Shown in pieces: positions 1 to 6,290 of a stretch of 32,381 nucleotides of DNA (positions are counted from its first letter, which is position 1; every line of letters begins with the position of its first letter). The stretch spans positions 1 to 32,381 of the forward strand of contig JAFQTS010000079.1 in assembly GCA_017408915.1 (NCBI GenBank). The letters run 5' to 3'. The notes below the pieces were generated by a model. It searched no databases and was not told the origin of the DNA. It was given only the letters and a program-made list of their open reading frames with translations. This DNA comes from Oscillospiraceae bacterium (GTDB lineage: Bacteria > Bacillota > Clostridia > Oscillospirales > Oscillospiraceae). The translations under genes were made by a program, and so were the position numbers.

Positions 1-228
1 CCCGCCGCCAGCCGTGCTGCCGCCGCTGCCGATGCCAAGAGAGCCGAAGGTCTGCTGTCCGGCAATACCGTCCACGCCCAGTCCCTGTGCGCTCTGATAC
101 TGGCGCACCGCGTTTCGCGTCTCTGCGCCGTACACGCCGTCCGCCGCGATGTTGTAGCCTGCCTTCCGCAGCGCCTCCTGCAGCGCACGCACGTCGCTGC
201 CGCTGCTGCCGTATGCAAGGTTTGCCAT
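1..228 (-). CDS. Peptidoglycan-binding domain protein, 3' part cut by window edge
   Basis: The 76 visible N-terminal residues begin MANLAYGSSGSDVRALQEAL and continue with GVYGAETRNAVRQYQ and VDGIAGQQTF. This is the PG_binding_1 three-helix repeat. A Gly/Ser linker (GSGGSTAGGG) then runs off the window, so a second domain, probably catalytic or another binding unit, is likely but unseen. A GGAGGGG ribosome-binding site lies just upstream of the ATG. It follows the endolysin by 18 bases on the same strand, so it belongs to the lysis module and probably helps anchor or cut cell wall. The family is clear; the full function is not. Confidence 0.8.
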   Translation of the reverse strand, partial: MANLAYGSSGSDVRALQEALRKAGYNIAADGVYGAETRNAVRQYQSAQGLGVDGIAGQQTFGSLGIGSGGSTAGGG

Positions 229-246
229 TCTCCTTCCCCTCCTTCT

Positions 247-1203
247 TTACTCGTTGCCGTTACCCGTGCGGAAGATCTTCACCGCTTCTTCCACGCGGGC
301 GCACAGCATGTCCGCCGAGGTGCGCACCGCCGTCAGCTCCGTCTGCAGCTTAGCGTCCCCCGCCTTGTTAGGCGCGTTGACCAGCGCCGTCCACGTGGCG
401 GGGCCCACAATCTTGTCCGGCGTCAGGCTGTACTCGATCTGAAACTTTTCCACAGCTGCCTCCGTGCCGGCGCCAAAGTCGCCGTCGATGCCCGCTTTGC
501 CGCAGGGATAGCCCGTGGCCTCCAGCAGCTTCTGCAGCAGCATCACGTCCTTGCCCCGCGCGCCTCTTTTCAAAGTAGGATACATTTCCTTTTCCTCCTT
601 CTTCTGTTCTGTCACCGTCACCGTAACCTCGCCGTTCATGGCGTTGGCAACGTCTTTGCGGAATCCGTCCATCGTGTAGCCCGTACCCAGCTGATCCCAG
701 TAGTGCTCGGGGTCGCTGTGATCGCTGGCAAGGCCGTGGTCATCGTGTGCCTCGTTGTGGCTGTAGATGTCCTCCAGCGGGTTCAGGTTGAACCGCAGGC
801 ACAGGTACGCGAACAGCTCCACCGCGCTCATGTACGTCACCTTGGCGTGGGCCAGTGCCGCCGCATGGTTGATGATGTTAAAGCGGTCTGTCTGACCGAT
901 GTACTTGATGTAGCTGCTTTCGCAGAGCTCCACGCCGATGGCGTTGTTGTTCAGCCAGCTGCCGCCGGCGTGAGGTGCCCGCCAATCCCACGGCATCGTC
1001 TGATACACCACGCCGTTGTTGGCGTCAATGAAGGCGTGGACACAGGCGCGGGTGTAGGTGGGCTTGTTCCAGTTCTTCAGGAATACCGCCGCATTGGGCT
1101 GTCCCACCCCCACGCTGTGGAGCACCAGCTTCTCCACCGTGATCTTCTCCGCCCTCTGGTAGTAGATGTTCTCCGTGAGAAATGCTTCCTTGATGGTCAG
1201 CAT
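247..1203 (-). CDS. Endolysin: N-acetylmuramoyl-L-alanine amidase with peptidoglycan-binding domain
   Basis: The 318-aa protein has an Amidase_2 (PGRP-like) N-terminal domain at about residues 20-175. LHSVG (H29) is a likely zinc ligand, and the block SHNEAHDDHG...DHSDPEHYW (149-169) supplies the other likely ligands (H162 and an acid). A Glu/Lys linker (200-207) leads to a PG_binding_1 domain (VMLLQKLLEATGYP...IDGDFGAGTEAAVEKFQ, about 210-275) and a short helical tail. The enzyme should cleave the amide bond between N-acetylmuramic acid and L-alanine at the end of the lytic cycle. The start has GGAGGGAGAAGA before the ATG. There is no signal peptide, so export should depend on the holin genes directly upstream in the operon. 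Confidence 0.92.
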   Translation of the reverse strand: MLTIKEAFLTENIYYQRAEKITVEKLVLHSVGVGQPNAAVFLKNWNKPTYTRACVHAFIDANNGVVYQTMPWDWRAPHAGGSWLNNNAIGVELCESSYIKYIGQTDRFNIINHAAALAHAKVTYMSAVELFAYLCLRFNLNPLEDIYSHNEAHDDHGLASDHSDPEHYWDQLGTGYTMDGFRKDVANAMNGEVTVTVTEQKKEEKEMYPTLKRGARGKDVMLLQKLLEATGYPCGKAGIDGDFGAGTEAAVEKFQIEYSLTPDKIVGPATWTALVNAPNKAGDAKLQTELTAVRTSADMLCARVEEAVKIFRTGNGNE

Positions 1204-1215
1204 TCTTCTCCCTCC

Positions 1216-1488
1216 TTACTCAGCGGGCTTGTCGTAGCCCAGTGCGCGGGTGCTGTCGCTGATGCCCTTGGTGGTAGGATCGGTGATGGCGTTGACCACA
1301 GAGATGACCACAGATACCACCACAACGGGGTTCTTGACGATCTCCAGCAGCAGCTTACCAAGAACCGCCCACGTGGTCATGTCCTCCCACGTCATACCAA
1401 AATAGGTCAGCGCAGGAACAACGATCGCCACGGCGATCTGTACCCAAAACACAGGATTCTTAAAGCGTACTTTCCAGTTGATCTTCAT
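1216..1488 (-). CDS. Holin, phi LC3 family (Phage_holin_1)
   Basis: This 90-aa protein has the family layout: a basic N-terminus (MKINWKVRFKNPVFW), a first membrane segment at about 14-30 (VQIAVAIVVPALTYFGM), an amphipathic stretch (TWEDMTTWAVLGKLLLEIVKNP), a second hydrophobic segment (VVVVSVVISVVNAI, about 55-68) and the conserved tail TDPTTKGISDSTRALGYDKP. It forms membrane lesions that release the endolysin at the time of lysis. It sits immediately upstream of the endolysin in transcription order (12-base gap), as expected. The TDPTT-x-G-x-SDS tail is very characteristic. Confidence 0.93.
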   Translation of the reverse strand: MKINWKVRFKNPVFWVQIAVAIVVPALTYFGMTWEDMTTWAVLGKLLLEIVKNPVVVVSVVISVVNAITDPTTKGISDSTRALGYDKPAE

Positions 1489-1522
1489 AGTCTTTTTCCT
1501 TTCCGGCTCTCATAGCCTGTCC

Positions 1523-1840
1523 TTATTCTTCGTGTCCGTGGTGTGCGGTGGGATATTCTCTGCCCTCCATGCGGTCAATGCGCAGGTGGGCCTGTTTCGC
1601 GCTGGCCTCCACCTTTGCCAGTCGCTCCGTGTGATCAGCGTTTACCTTCCGCTGCTCCTTCTGCTCATTCTTGATTTCGTCCGTGTTGGCTTTGATGTAC
1701 CCGATCTCCGTCAGCATGATGCCGTCCTGCTTGCCGTCGCTCTTGTCGTCCTTTGTTTTGTTTCGCGAGAACGTCGCGTAGCTAATCCCAAAGCCAATCA
1801 ACCCGCTGACCAAACCGATTACAAAATCAGCGATGTCCAT
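1523..1840 (-). CDS. XhlA-like / holin-associated membrane protein
   Basis: The 105-aa product has one N-terminal membrane segment (about residues 4-22, DFVIGLVSGLIGFGISYATF). A long charged, probably coiled-coil cytoplasmic region follows (EIGYIKANTDEIKNEQKEQRKVNADHTERLAKVEASAKQ), then a His-rich tail. The topology recalls haemolysin XhlA-type proteins that act with holins, but here the membrane segment is at the N-terminus, whereas XhlA has it at the C-terminus. It lies just upstream of the phi LC3 holin. GAGGGAGGAAAGGC precedes the ATG. A role in lysis timing is inferred from topology and position only. Confidence 0.65.
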   Translation of the reverse strand: MDIADFVIGLVSGLIGFGISYATFSRNKTKDDKSDGKQDGIMLTEIGYIKANTDEIKNEQKEQRKVNADHTERLAKVEASAKQAHLRIDRMEGREYPTAHHGHEE

Positions 1841-1966
1841 AGTGCCTTTCCTCCCTCTTTTTAAGTTAAGAACGTAAATTTCATTTCAGAAATCAAAATT
1901 TTCATCCTCAGTTGTAAACCGGCCGTTAGCAAATAAACTTTTTCATGTTTTACACCTTACCCTTCT

Positions 1967-2650
1967 TTAATCTGTGACCAGCGAGAAGTAGTTGCCCACC
2001 AGCTCGTGAGGCAGGAAGTGCAGCACTACCGTACCGCCTGCAGCTTCACCAGTACGCTCACAGAGGTAAATACCACCGGACTCGGGGCCGGGGTCGAGGT
2101 AATACTTGCCGTACTCGAACTCCATGCCCCGCTCTGCGGGAATGGGGTCATCGACAGTGCCAGCGTGAGCCACATCTACCACAACCCACATATTAGGCGT
2201 CGCTTCGGGAGGCCAATCCTCCTGCGTTGTGTGGCTCAAGCGGCATTTGTAGAGGAGACCACTGGTCTTGCCCCGCACCCATGTCTGACGATGCTCTTTA
2301 TCAGTGCCATCGTAGACTGGGATGCTGTTGCCGCTCCACTCGCCAAACAGTCCCTTGTGCTGCAGGGCAGTATTCTCGTCGATATTGCCCGCCTCCGCCT
2401 GTTCCACAAATACCTGCGCCGCAGTGAGGTGGTCGCCGGAGATGTCTACATCGTTTTCCTCCACCACCGTCACCACATCAAGTCCGCCCATCTCGATTTT
2501 ACTTTCCAGCTGGTATGGCACGCCGCCGAAGGCTACGCCCTGCGCCTCTGCCTCAGAGCATAAGCCGTAGCATCCGTTGTCCTGCAGCTTAATGTAGTTA
2601 AGTGCGCCCGTGATCCCCACGGTAGCACCATCTTTAATAATCCTGTACAT
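1967..2650 (-). CDS. Tail-associated carbohydrate-binding protein (CBM5/12-like)
   Basis: The 227-aa protein has an N-terminal segment starting MYRIIKDG, of the kind seen on small phage tail and baseplate proteins. Its middle (about 105-165) holds YDGTDKEHRQTWVRGKTSGL, LYKCRLSHTTQEDW and PNMWVVVD, which fits the chitin-binding-like CBM5/12 pattern of aromatic residues around an LYKC strand. A Glu/Gly-rich C-terminal domain follows. It probably binds host surface glycan as part of the adsorption apparatus. Its ATG overlaps the end of the preceding 46-aa gene, with GGGAGG five bases upstream. It lies between the DGR cassette and the lysis genes. Confidence 0.72.
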   Translation of the reverse strand: MYRIIKDGATVGITGALNYIKLQDNGCYGLCSEAEAQGVAFGGVPYQLESKIEMGGLDVVTVVEENDVDISGDHLTAAQVFVEQAEAGNIDENTALQHKGLFGEWSGNSIPVYDGTDKEHRQTWVRGKTSGLLYKCRLSHTTQEDWPPEATPNMWVVVDVAHAGTVDDPIPAERGMEFEYGKYYLDPGPESGGIYLCERTGEAAGGTVVLHFLPHELVGNYFSLVTD

Positions 2651-2774
2651 TGTCGCCTCCCATTGCTTTCTCGAATTCCTGCAGCAGCGATCGTCGTTGC
2701 TGCTCGTCCTGTACCAACGCGAGTGCCTCTTCTACGATTCGGCACAGCGCCTCGATCACTTCTATACTGCTCAT
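2634..2774 (-). CDS. Small acidic helical protein, 46 aa, unknown function
   Basis: I chose the start MSSIEVIEAL at 2774, with TGAGG upstream. The longer frame reaching 2957 only extends into the neighbouring gene. The product is short and helical (EALCRIVEEALALVQDEQQRRSLLQEFEKAMGGDN). Its 3' end overlaps the start of the carbohydrate-binding protein by 17 bases, which suggests translational coupling. Position and size recall the small XkdX-type genes near tail fibres, but the sequence does not carry a recognisable XkdX motif. The function is unknown. Confidence 0.65.
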   Translation of the reverse strand: MSSIEVIEALCRIVEEALALVQDEQQRRSLLQEFEKAMGGDNVQDY

Positions 2775-2784
2775 TTTGTTTTCC

Positions 2785-3171
2785 TCACTTGACGAGCTTT
2801 GCCATGTGGCGCAGATCCTCCAGCCTCGCGCTGTAGAAACTGTGCGCCCATACCCAGTGTTCGGGGTGATCCTCGCGGCGATAGCCGTTTGCGATCTGAT
2901 CGCCCCACAGTCTATCCCACCGCCCTTGATGCCCTGCACCTTTCCGCTGTGTAGCACGCAGGATCCCCTCTATCAGATGCCCCCGCTCTGCGCCGCAGCC
3001 GTCCGTGTTTTCCACAAAGTACCTGTGGCACATTTCCGAAGTGACGGCGCATAGTGCCACACCTTCGTAGACGAGAAAACCGCCCACAACCGGCAGCACC
3101 GTCCCGTAGGGGAGGTTTACCGCCCGCGTCATGCCCATAAACTTTGCCCGTTTTCGTGTGATATAGGTCAT
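2785..3171 (-). CDS. DGR-linked hypothetical protein, translationally coupled to the reverse transcriptase
   Basis: The 128-aa product starts MTYITRKRAKF. Its ATG overlaps the reverse transcriptase stop codon as ATGA (3171-3168), so translation is probably coupled. Visible features are a basic N-terminus, a small beta-rich part (NLPYGTVLPVVGGFLVYEGVALCAVTS) and a Trp/Tyr/His-rich C-terminal half (GRWDRLWGDQ, YRREDHPEHWVWAHSFYSA). No membrane segment or known catalytic motif is visible. My recollection is that proteins of this type recur downstream of DGR reverse transcriptases in gut Firmicutes phages; I cannot check this here. It could be a DGR accessory protein or simply the next tail gene. 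Confidence 0.75.
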   Translation of the reverse strand: MTYITRKRAKFMGMTRAVNLPYGTVLPVVGGFLVYEGVALCAVTSEMCHRYFVENTDGCGAERGHLIEGILRATQRKGAGHQGRWDRLWGDQIANGYRREDHPEHWVWAHSFYSARLEDLRHMAKLVK

Positions 3172-4295
3172 TGCCCCTTCGCGCTCCTTTCGCACTGCTT
3201 GTAGTAACCGTAAAGCCGTTGTACGCGCCCGTGGTCGTGATGCTTGGCGTAGTAGGCCGTGTGAGCCACCAGTGCGTCACGCGCCGCCTGCGCCTTTTCC
3301 TGCGCCCACAACAGCCGTATCTTGCGCCTGCCACGCTTGGCGCTGTCGCGGAAAGCGTGGCGTTTCACGCCGCCCGCCGCTGTCAAGCAAAACTGCACCT
3401 TGCAGAAGCGGAACGGCTTACCCATCGGCACGATCTGCACCTTGTTTTCATTGACGGTAATACCCAGCCTTCCAAACCGTTCCACGAGCTCGTCTTTCAG
3501 CTCACGCAGTTCACCGACATCATGACTTCCTACATAGTAATCGTCCATGTAGTGCCCTGCCATTTTGTAGCGTCGCTGGCATTTAAGCCAGTTATCCACC
3601 GCCGATGGCAGTGCGATCATCTCCTGCTGGCTCGGCTCCATTCCCAGCGGCATCCCCCTGCCCGACGATGTCTCCGGAGCCGCCACTACCACACGGTCTG
3701 CCAGTTCTCGCGCACTGGGAGAGAGGATAAGCTCTTGGTGCCGCTTCAGAATTTGATCTTTTGGCGCATTGGGAAAGAAGGTCTTTAGATCCAGCAGCAG
3801 AACTCCACCCTGTAGGCCGTGTCGGCGATAATGATTGCGTAGTTGCTCCGAGAGCCGTCTGTAGGCAAGGTGCAACCCTTTCCCCGTCTGCGATGCGCCG
3901 TTGTCGTAGATCATGGAGGGTTTGTAGCAAGGTTCTAAGATATCCTTACTCACCAGCTTTTGTACATGGCGGTCTTCTACATGAGGCGCATCGATGGGGC
4001 GTACCTTGCCCCGCTCGCACAGGGTGAAGTGCGACGGCTTATGCCGCTGCTTCCATGTGCCGTCCAGGATCTCCCGCCGCCGCGCCGCTGTGAGAGAAAA
4101 GAGGTGCCGCTCAAAGTTCTGTATGCTCTGCTTATACCGCACCCCTTTGCAGCACGCTTTTCCAAGCCGATACAGCCGTCGGTAGGTGCACCATTGTTCC
4201 GCAGCGCCCAGCTGCATTCCTCGTTGCTGCAGCTTCGCCTTGCGGGCAGCTTTCCTCCGCTGATACCGCGCCTCTCGGCGTTCGTCGTTTGTCAT
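3168..4295 (-). CDS. Diversity-generating retroelement reverse transcriptase
   Basis: The 375-aa protein starts MTNDERREARYQRR at 4295, with GGAGGG eight bases upstream. An upstream extension of the frame to 4394 lacks such support. In order it shows a basic N-terminus, RT motif 1-2 (GKVRPIDAP, about 96-103), motif 3 with catalytic Asp (VLLLDLKTFFPNA, D169), the DGR-diagnostic motif 4 LGMEPSQQ (217-224, where most RTs have QGxxxSP), and the catalytic YMDD at 249-252. A thumb region and a short basic C-terminus follow. It should copy the TR RNA into cDNA with errors at adenines, using the Avd-like partner. No maturase or endonuclease domain is present, which argues against a group II intron RT. 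Confidence 0.97.
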   Translation of the reverse strand: MTNDERREARYQRRKAARKAKLQQRGMQLGAAEQWCTYRRLYRLGKACCKGVRYKQSIQNFERHLFSLTAARRREILDGTWKQRHKPSHFTLCERGKVRPIDAPHVEDRHVQKLVSKDILEPCYKPSMIYDNGASQTGKGLHLAYRRLSEQLRNHYRRHGLQGGVLLLDLKTFFPNAPKDQILKRHQELILSPSARELADRVVVAAPETSSGRGMPLGMEPSQQEMIALPSAVDNWLKCQRRYKMAGHYMDDYYVGSHDVGELRELKDELVERFGRLGITVNENKVQIVPMGKPFRFCKVQFCLTAAGGVKRHAFRDSAKRGRRKIRLLWAQEKAQAARDALVAHTAYYAKHHDHGRVQRLYGYYKQCERSAKGQ

Positions 4296-4537
4296 AGTAG
4301 TGGCCCTCCGTACAGTCTTGTTGTCGGGGCGGGGTTCTAACTGCGTAGACCAAGGACATGAAGCAGGGGTTGCCGCCGACTCCCCGCCATGCACGCAAGC
4401 GTCCGTCCGTAGCCATCAGAGGGCGATTTTGAACCCTTTGCGGGGCCGCAGGAAGCACATCTCCTCTCGCGTAAGGTCTTTCTTTCACCAGCGGTTACTT
4501 TTGCGACCCACCCGCCTTTTTGGCAGGCTCGTGAGAT
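4296..4537 (-). ncRNA. Spacer between TR and reverse transcriptase, probable 3' part of the DGR template RNA
   Basis: No supported gene is seen in this 242-base stretch. Open frames across it lack ribosome-binding sites and look like GC-rich shadows. In the Bordetella phage BPP-1 DGR, the template RNA extends from avd through TR into the TR-RT spacer, and this spacer is needed for priming. By analogy this segment should be the spacer part of the template RNA. The only clear signal is the GGAGGG site for the reverse transcriptase at the left end. I did not resolve a specific fold. Confidence 0.5.
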
Positions 4538-4656
4538 CCGGGGCGCAGCCAAGCGAATTGTTCGCATTGTTGTTGTTCGCCGTGCCGTCCGTATTCACAA
4601 TGCAGAAGTTGTTGGAGTTCGACGCATTGACCGAGCGCAGCCACGCATTGACTGCC
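4538..4656 (-). repeat. DGR template repeat (TR)
   Basis: This aligns without gaps to the VR at 5268-5386 (offset 730). There are 15 mismatches in 119 bases, and every one is a template A on the minus strand. The TR contains 29 such adenines, so 15 of 29 are changed and 0 of 90 other bases are. Translated in the target frame, TR is rich in AAC/AAT codons (NNNN and NN runs). 11 of 12 Asn codons are replaced in VR, by Gly, Phe, Asp, Tyr, Ser or Ile. The GC-rich 3' end (GGCTGCGCCCCGG) is identical in both copies and is the likely IMH-type initiation segment. TR lies between the Avd-like gene and the reverse transcriptase, the classical order. Confidence 0.98.
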
Positions 4657-4714
4657 CACTCCGCACTGCTACACGGCACTGTTTCAGATGTGCACCTAAG
4701 AAAAGCCTCTCGGC

Positions 4715-5173
4715 TTATCTCCGTTTCTTGTCGCTGTTGATGACAGCCTTCAGCAGCTCATATTCCCGCGAGATCGCCTCGCCGGTACGCTGCGCCATAG
4801 CGTCCAGCTTTTCCGCAGCCTTCTTACCCGCCACAGTTTTCCCGCCTGCCGTCTGAAGCGCACCCTCGGGATTTCGGCTCAACAGCTCATAGATCACTTC
4901 CAGCCCATCGTCCAGCGCGTGGAGATTCGCCCACGCTTCCGCGAGATACGCTTCTCGTTTGGCTCTCTTTACCTCTGTGTTTGGGTATGTTTCTTGCGCT
5001 TTGATGCAGTTGATGCGCACTTGCCGCGCAAGATGGATGGTATCAGCCGCCAGCAGCCGCTGATACCGCGCCGATAGCTTCGTGCAGAAATCCAGCGTAC
5101 CGTGAAAGATCTCGCCCGCTAATCTTACGAACTCGGCGCGACTTACGCTCCTGTCCTTCGCCAGTCTGCTCAT
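4715..5173 (-). CDS. Avd-like DGR accessory protein (four-helix bundle)
   Basis: The 152-aa protein is almost entirely helical and ends in a basic tail (INSDKKRR). Segments such as AEFVRLAGEIFHGTLDFCTKLSARYQR and AWANLHALDDGLEVIYELLSR fit helices of a bundle. Avd proteins are pentameric, positively charged four-helix bundles of about 125 residues that bind the reverse transcriptase and template RNA. This one is slightly longer. The middle is rich in Lys/Arg (NTEVKRAKREAYLAEAW, GGKTVAGKKAAEK). The assignment rests on size, helical content, charge and exact placement between the VR gene and TR. AAGGTGAGGCT precedes the ATG. Confidence 0.85.
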   Translation of the reverse strand: MSRLAKDRSVSRAEFVRLAGEIFHGTLDFCTKLSARYQRLLAADTIHLARQVRINCIKAQETYPNTEVKRAKREAYLAEAWANLHALDDGLEVIYELLSRNPEGALQTAGGKTVAGKKAAEKLDAMAQRTGEAISREYELLKAVINSDKKRR

Positions 5174-5236
5174 AGCCTCACCTTCTTTCTTCTACCGTTC
5201 TGCTCGCTTCCGCTCGCAGATAGTCTCTCGATCTAT

Positions 5237-5251
5237 GGCCCCTGCGGGGCC
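5237..5251 (-). other. Hairpin/cruciform just downstream of the VR
   Basis: GGCCCC-n3-GGGGCC forms a 6-bp inverted repeat with a 3-base loop, 16 bases beyond the VR on its 3' side and just after the target stop codon. DGR systems with this architecture often carry a short GC-rich stem-loop a few bases downstream of the VR that raises retrohoming efficiency. It lacks a U-run, so it is unlikely to be a terminator. Confidence 0.65.
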
Positions 5252-5253
5252 GA

Positions 5254-6288
5254 TTAAGCCGCGAAAGCCGGGGCGCAGCCAAGCGAAATGCTCGCAAAGC
5301 TGTAGCTCGCCGTGCCGTCCGTATTCACAATGCAGAAGGAGTAGGAGTCCGACGCAAAGACCGAGCGCAGCCACGCACCGACTGCCGTTGTGCGGGCATC
5401 GTGGCGGTAGTGGATCTTGGCATTTCCGGCCTTATAGTACTGGTACTGCTGTTGGTTGTTCTGCTCGGCGCTGTTGGCATAACTGCGCGTGCCAAAAACC
5501 TCAAACTCTGCCAACAACCAAAAGTAGTCTGTTGTAGCGGTCACATAGCTTGCGGTATTACTGCCGCCGCCCGTATTGTCGCTGTACTTGGCAGTGGCCT
5601 TCAGCACCGAGCGCAGCTCTGCGCTGATGCAGGCCATAAGGCTGCCGCTCAACGGCGAGCTTGGGCCATTGTTGTTGCCCAACAGCGTCACGCGCATGTA
5701 GCTGTTCTTCCAGCCACCGCTATTGGTGGCAGAGCTATTCATGTGGAACATAGTGCCGCTGCCCGAGCTGTTGTAGCTGCTGTCGCAGAAGGCAATCTGC
5801 GTGCCGCTGATTTTGCCGAACTTGAAGTGGATGCGGTTCGCGCCCTCCTTGCCGCTGTTGTGGTCAAATCCGATAATGTACGCGCCCACCGTAAGACCGG
5901 ACACATTGAGGATGCCCCATGTGCCGCTCAGCGTCTCGTTTTTGATGTCTCCCACGCTCCACCAATTGGCCGCCTGTCCCGCGTCGCTGATCTCTCCGAT
6001 GACGCTCCAGCTGTTGTCGTTCAGCGTAGACGAGACATAGGTCACATTGATGGTCATCTCGTCCACGAACTCCCGCGTATAGGTTTGGCTGTAGCTGCCG
6101 AGGCTCGCCGTGATCGTCCACGTGCCTGCCTCCAACCCCTTAAAGACCCACACGCCATTATTCTCTGCGGCGGTCTTTACCTCGCCGTCCTTCGTTGCCG
6201 TTACGGTAGAACCCGCAGGGGCATTAACGGTAAGGGTGTTGCCCTTACCGCCGCCACTCCCGCCGCCAAGTCTCATAATATTTGCCAT
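5254..6288 (-). CDS. DGR target: variable receptor-binding tail protein (DUF6273/CLec-like C-terminus)
   Basis: The 344-aa protein starts with a Gly-rich segment and an Ig/PEGA-like domain (about 15-90: NTLTVNAPAGSTVTATKDGE, then VWVFKGLEAGTWTITAS). The C-terminal domain (about 95-344) has SWSVIGEISDAGQAANWWSVGDIK, YIIGFDHN, a Ser/Asn-rich core and the terminal WLRSV...LGCAPAF. This matches the DUF6273 / C-type-lectin-like (formylglycine-enzyme) fold commonly used as a DGR display scaffold. The last 40 residues are the VR, so ligand-contact residues are being rewritten. It follows the collagen-like fibre by 2 bases and is probably displayed at its tip. The protein ends 13 bases past the VR. 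Its ligand is unknown. Confidence 0.92.
   Translation of the reverse strand: MANIMRLGGGSGGGKGNTLTVNAPAGSTVTATKDGEVKTAAENNGVWVFKGLEAGTWTITASLGSYSQTYTREFVDEMTINVTYVSSTLNDNSWSVIGEISDAGQAANWWSVGDIKNETLSGTWGILNVSGLTVGAYIIGFDHNSGKEGANRIHFKFGKISGTQIAFCDSSYNSSGSGTMFHMNSSATNSGGWKNSYMRVTLLGNNNGPSSPLSGSLMACISAELRSVLKATAKYSDNTGGGSNTASYVTATTDYFWLLAEFEVFGTRSYANSAEQNNQQQYQYYKAGNAKIHYRHDARTTAVGAWLRSVFASDSYSFCIVNTDGTASYSFASISLGCAPAFAA
5268..5386 (-). repeat. DGR variable repeat (VR), 3' end of the target gene
   Basis: This is the diversified copy of TR (4538-4656), encoding the segment from V of AVGAWLRS to the end of LGCAP in the target protein. Variable residues read G, F, D, Y, S, then S, Y, S, F, S, I. 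The invariant scaffold is AWLRSV-AS-S--FCIVNTDGTA----A--SLGCAP. The Asn in IVNTDGT is the only TR Asn left unchanged. The identical GC-rich 3' end marks the likely IMH. Confidence 0.98.
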
Positions 6289-6290
6289 AC

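Noticed and set aside
1841-1966. Tiny ORFs (MKKFIC, MKILISEMKF...) between holin-like and carbohydrate-binding genes
   Set aside because: They have only 6 and 14 codons, with no further support. The AT-rich gap is more likely a leader.
3168-4295. Reverse transcriptase as a retron or group II intron RT
   Set aside because: There is no maturase/endonuclease domain and no intron domain V. The SQ motif, Avd-like neighbour and TR/VR pair show a DGR.
4485-4679. A small coding gene across the TR (64-aa frame)
   Set aside because: It is open only because TR copies the target gene's 3' end. There is no ribosome-binding site, and TR acts as an RNA template.
5254-6288. A second VR elsewhere in the window
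   Set aside because: The invariant core (GTATTCACAATGCAGAAG on the plus strand) was noticed only at the TR and at this VR.
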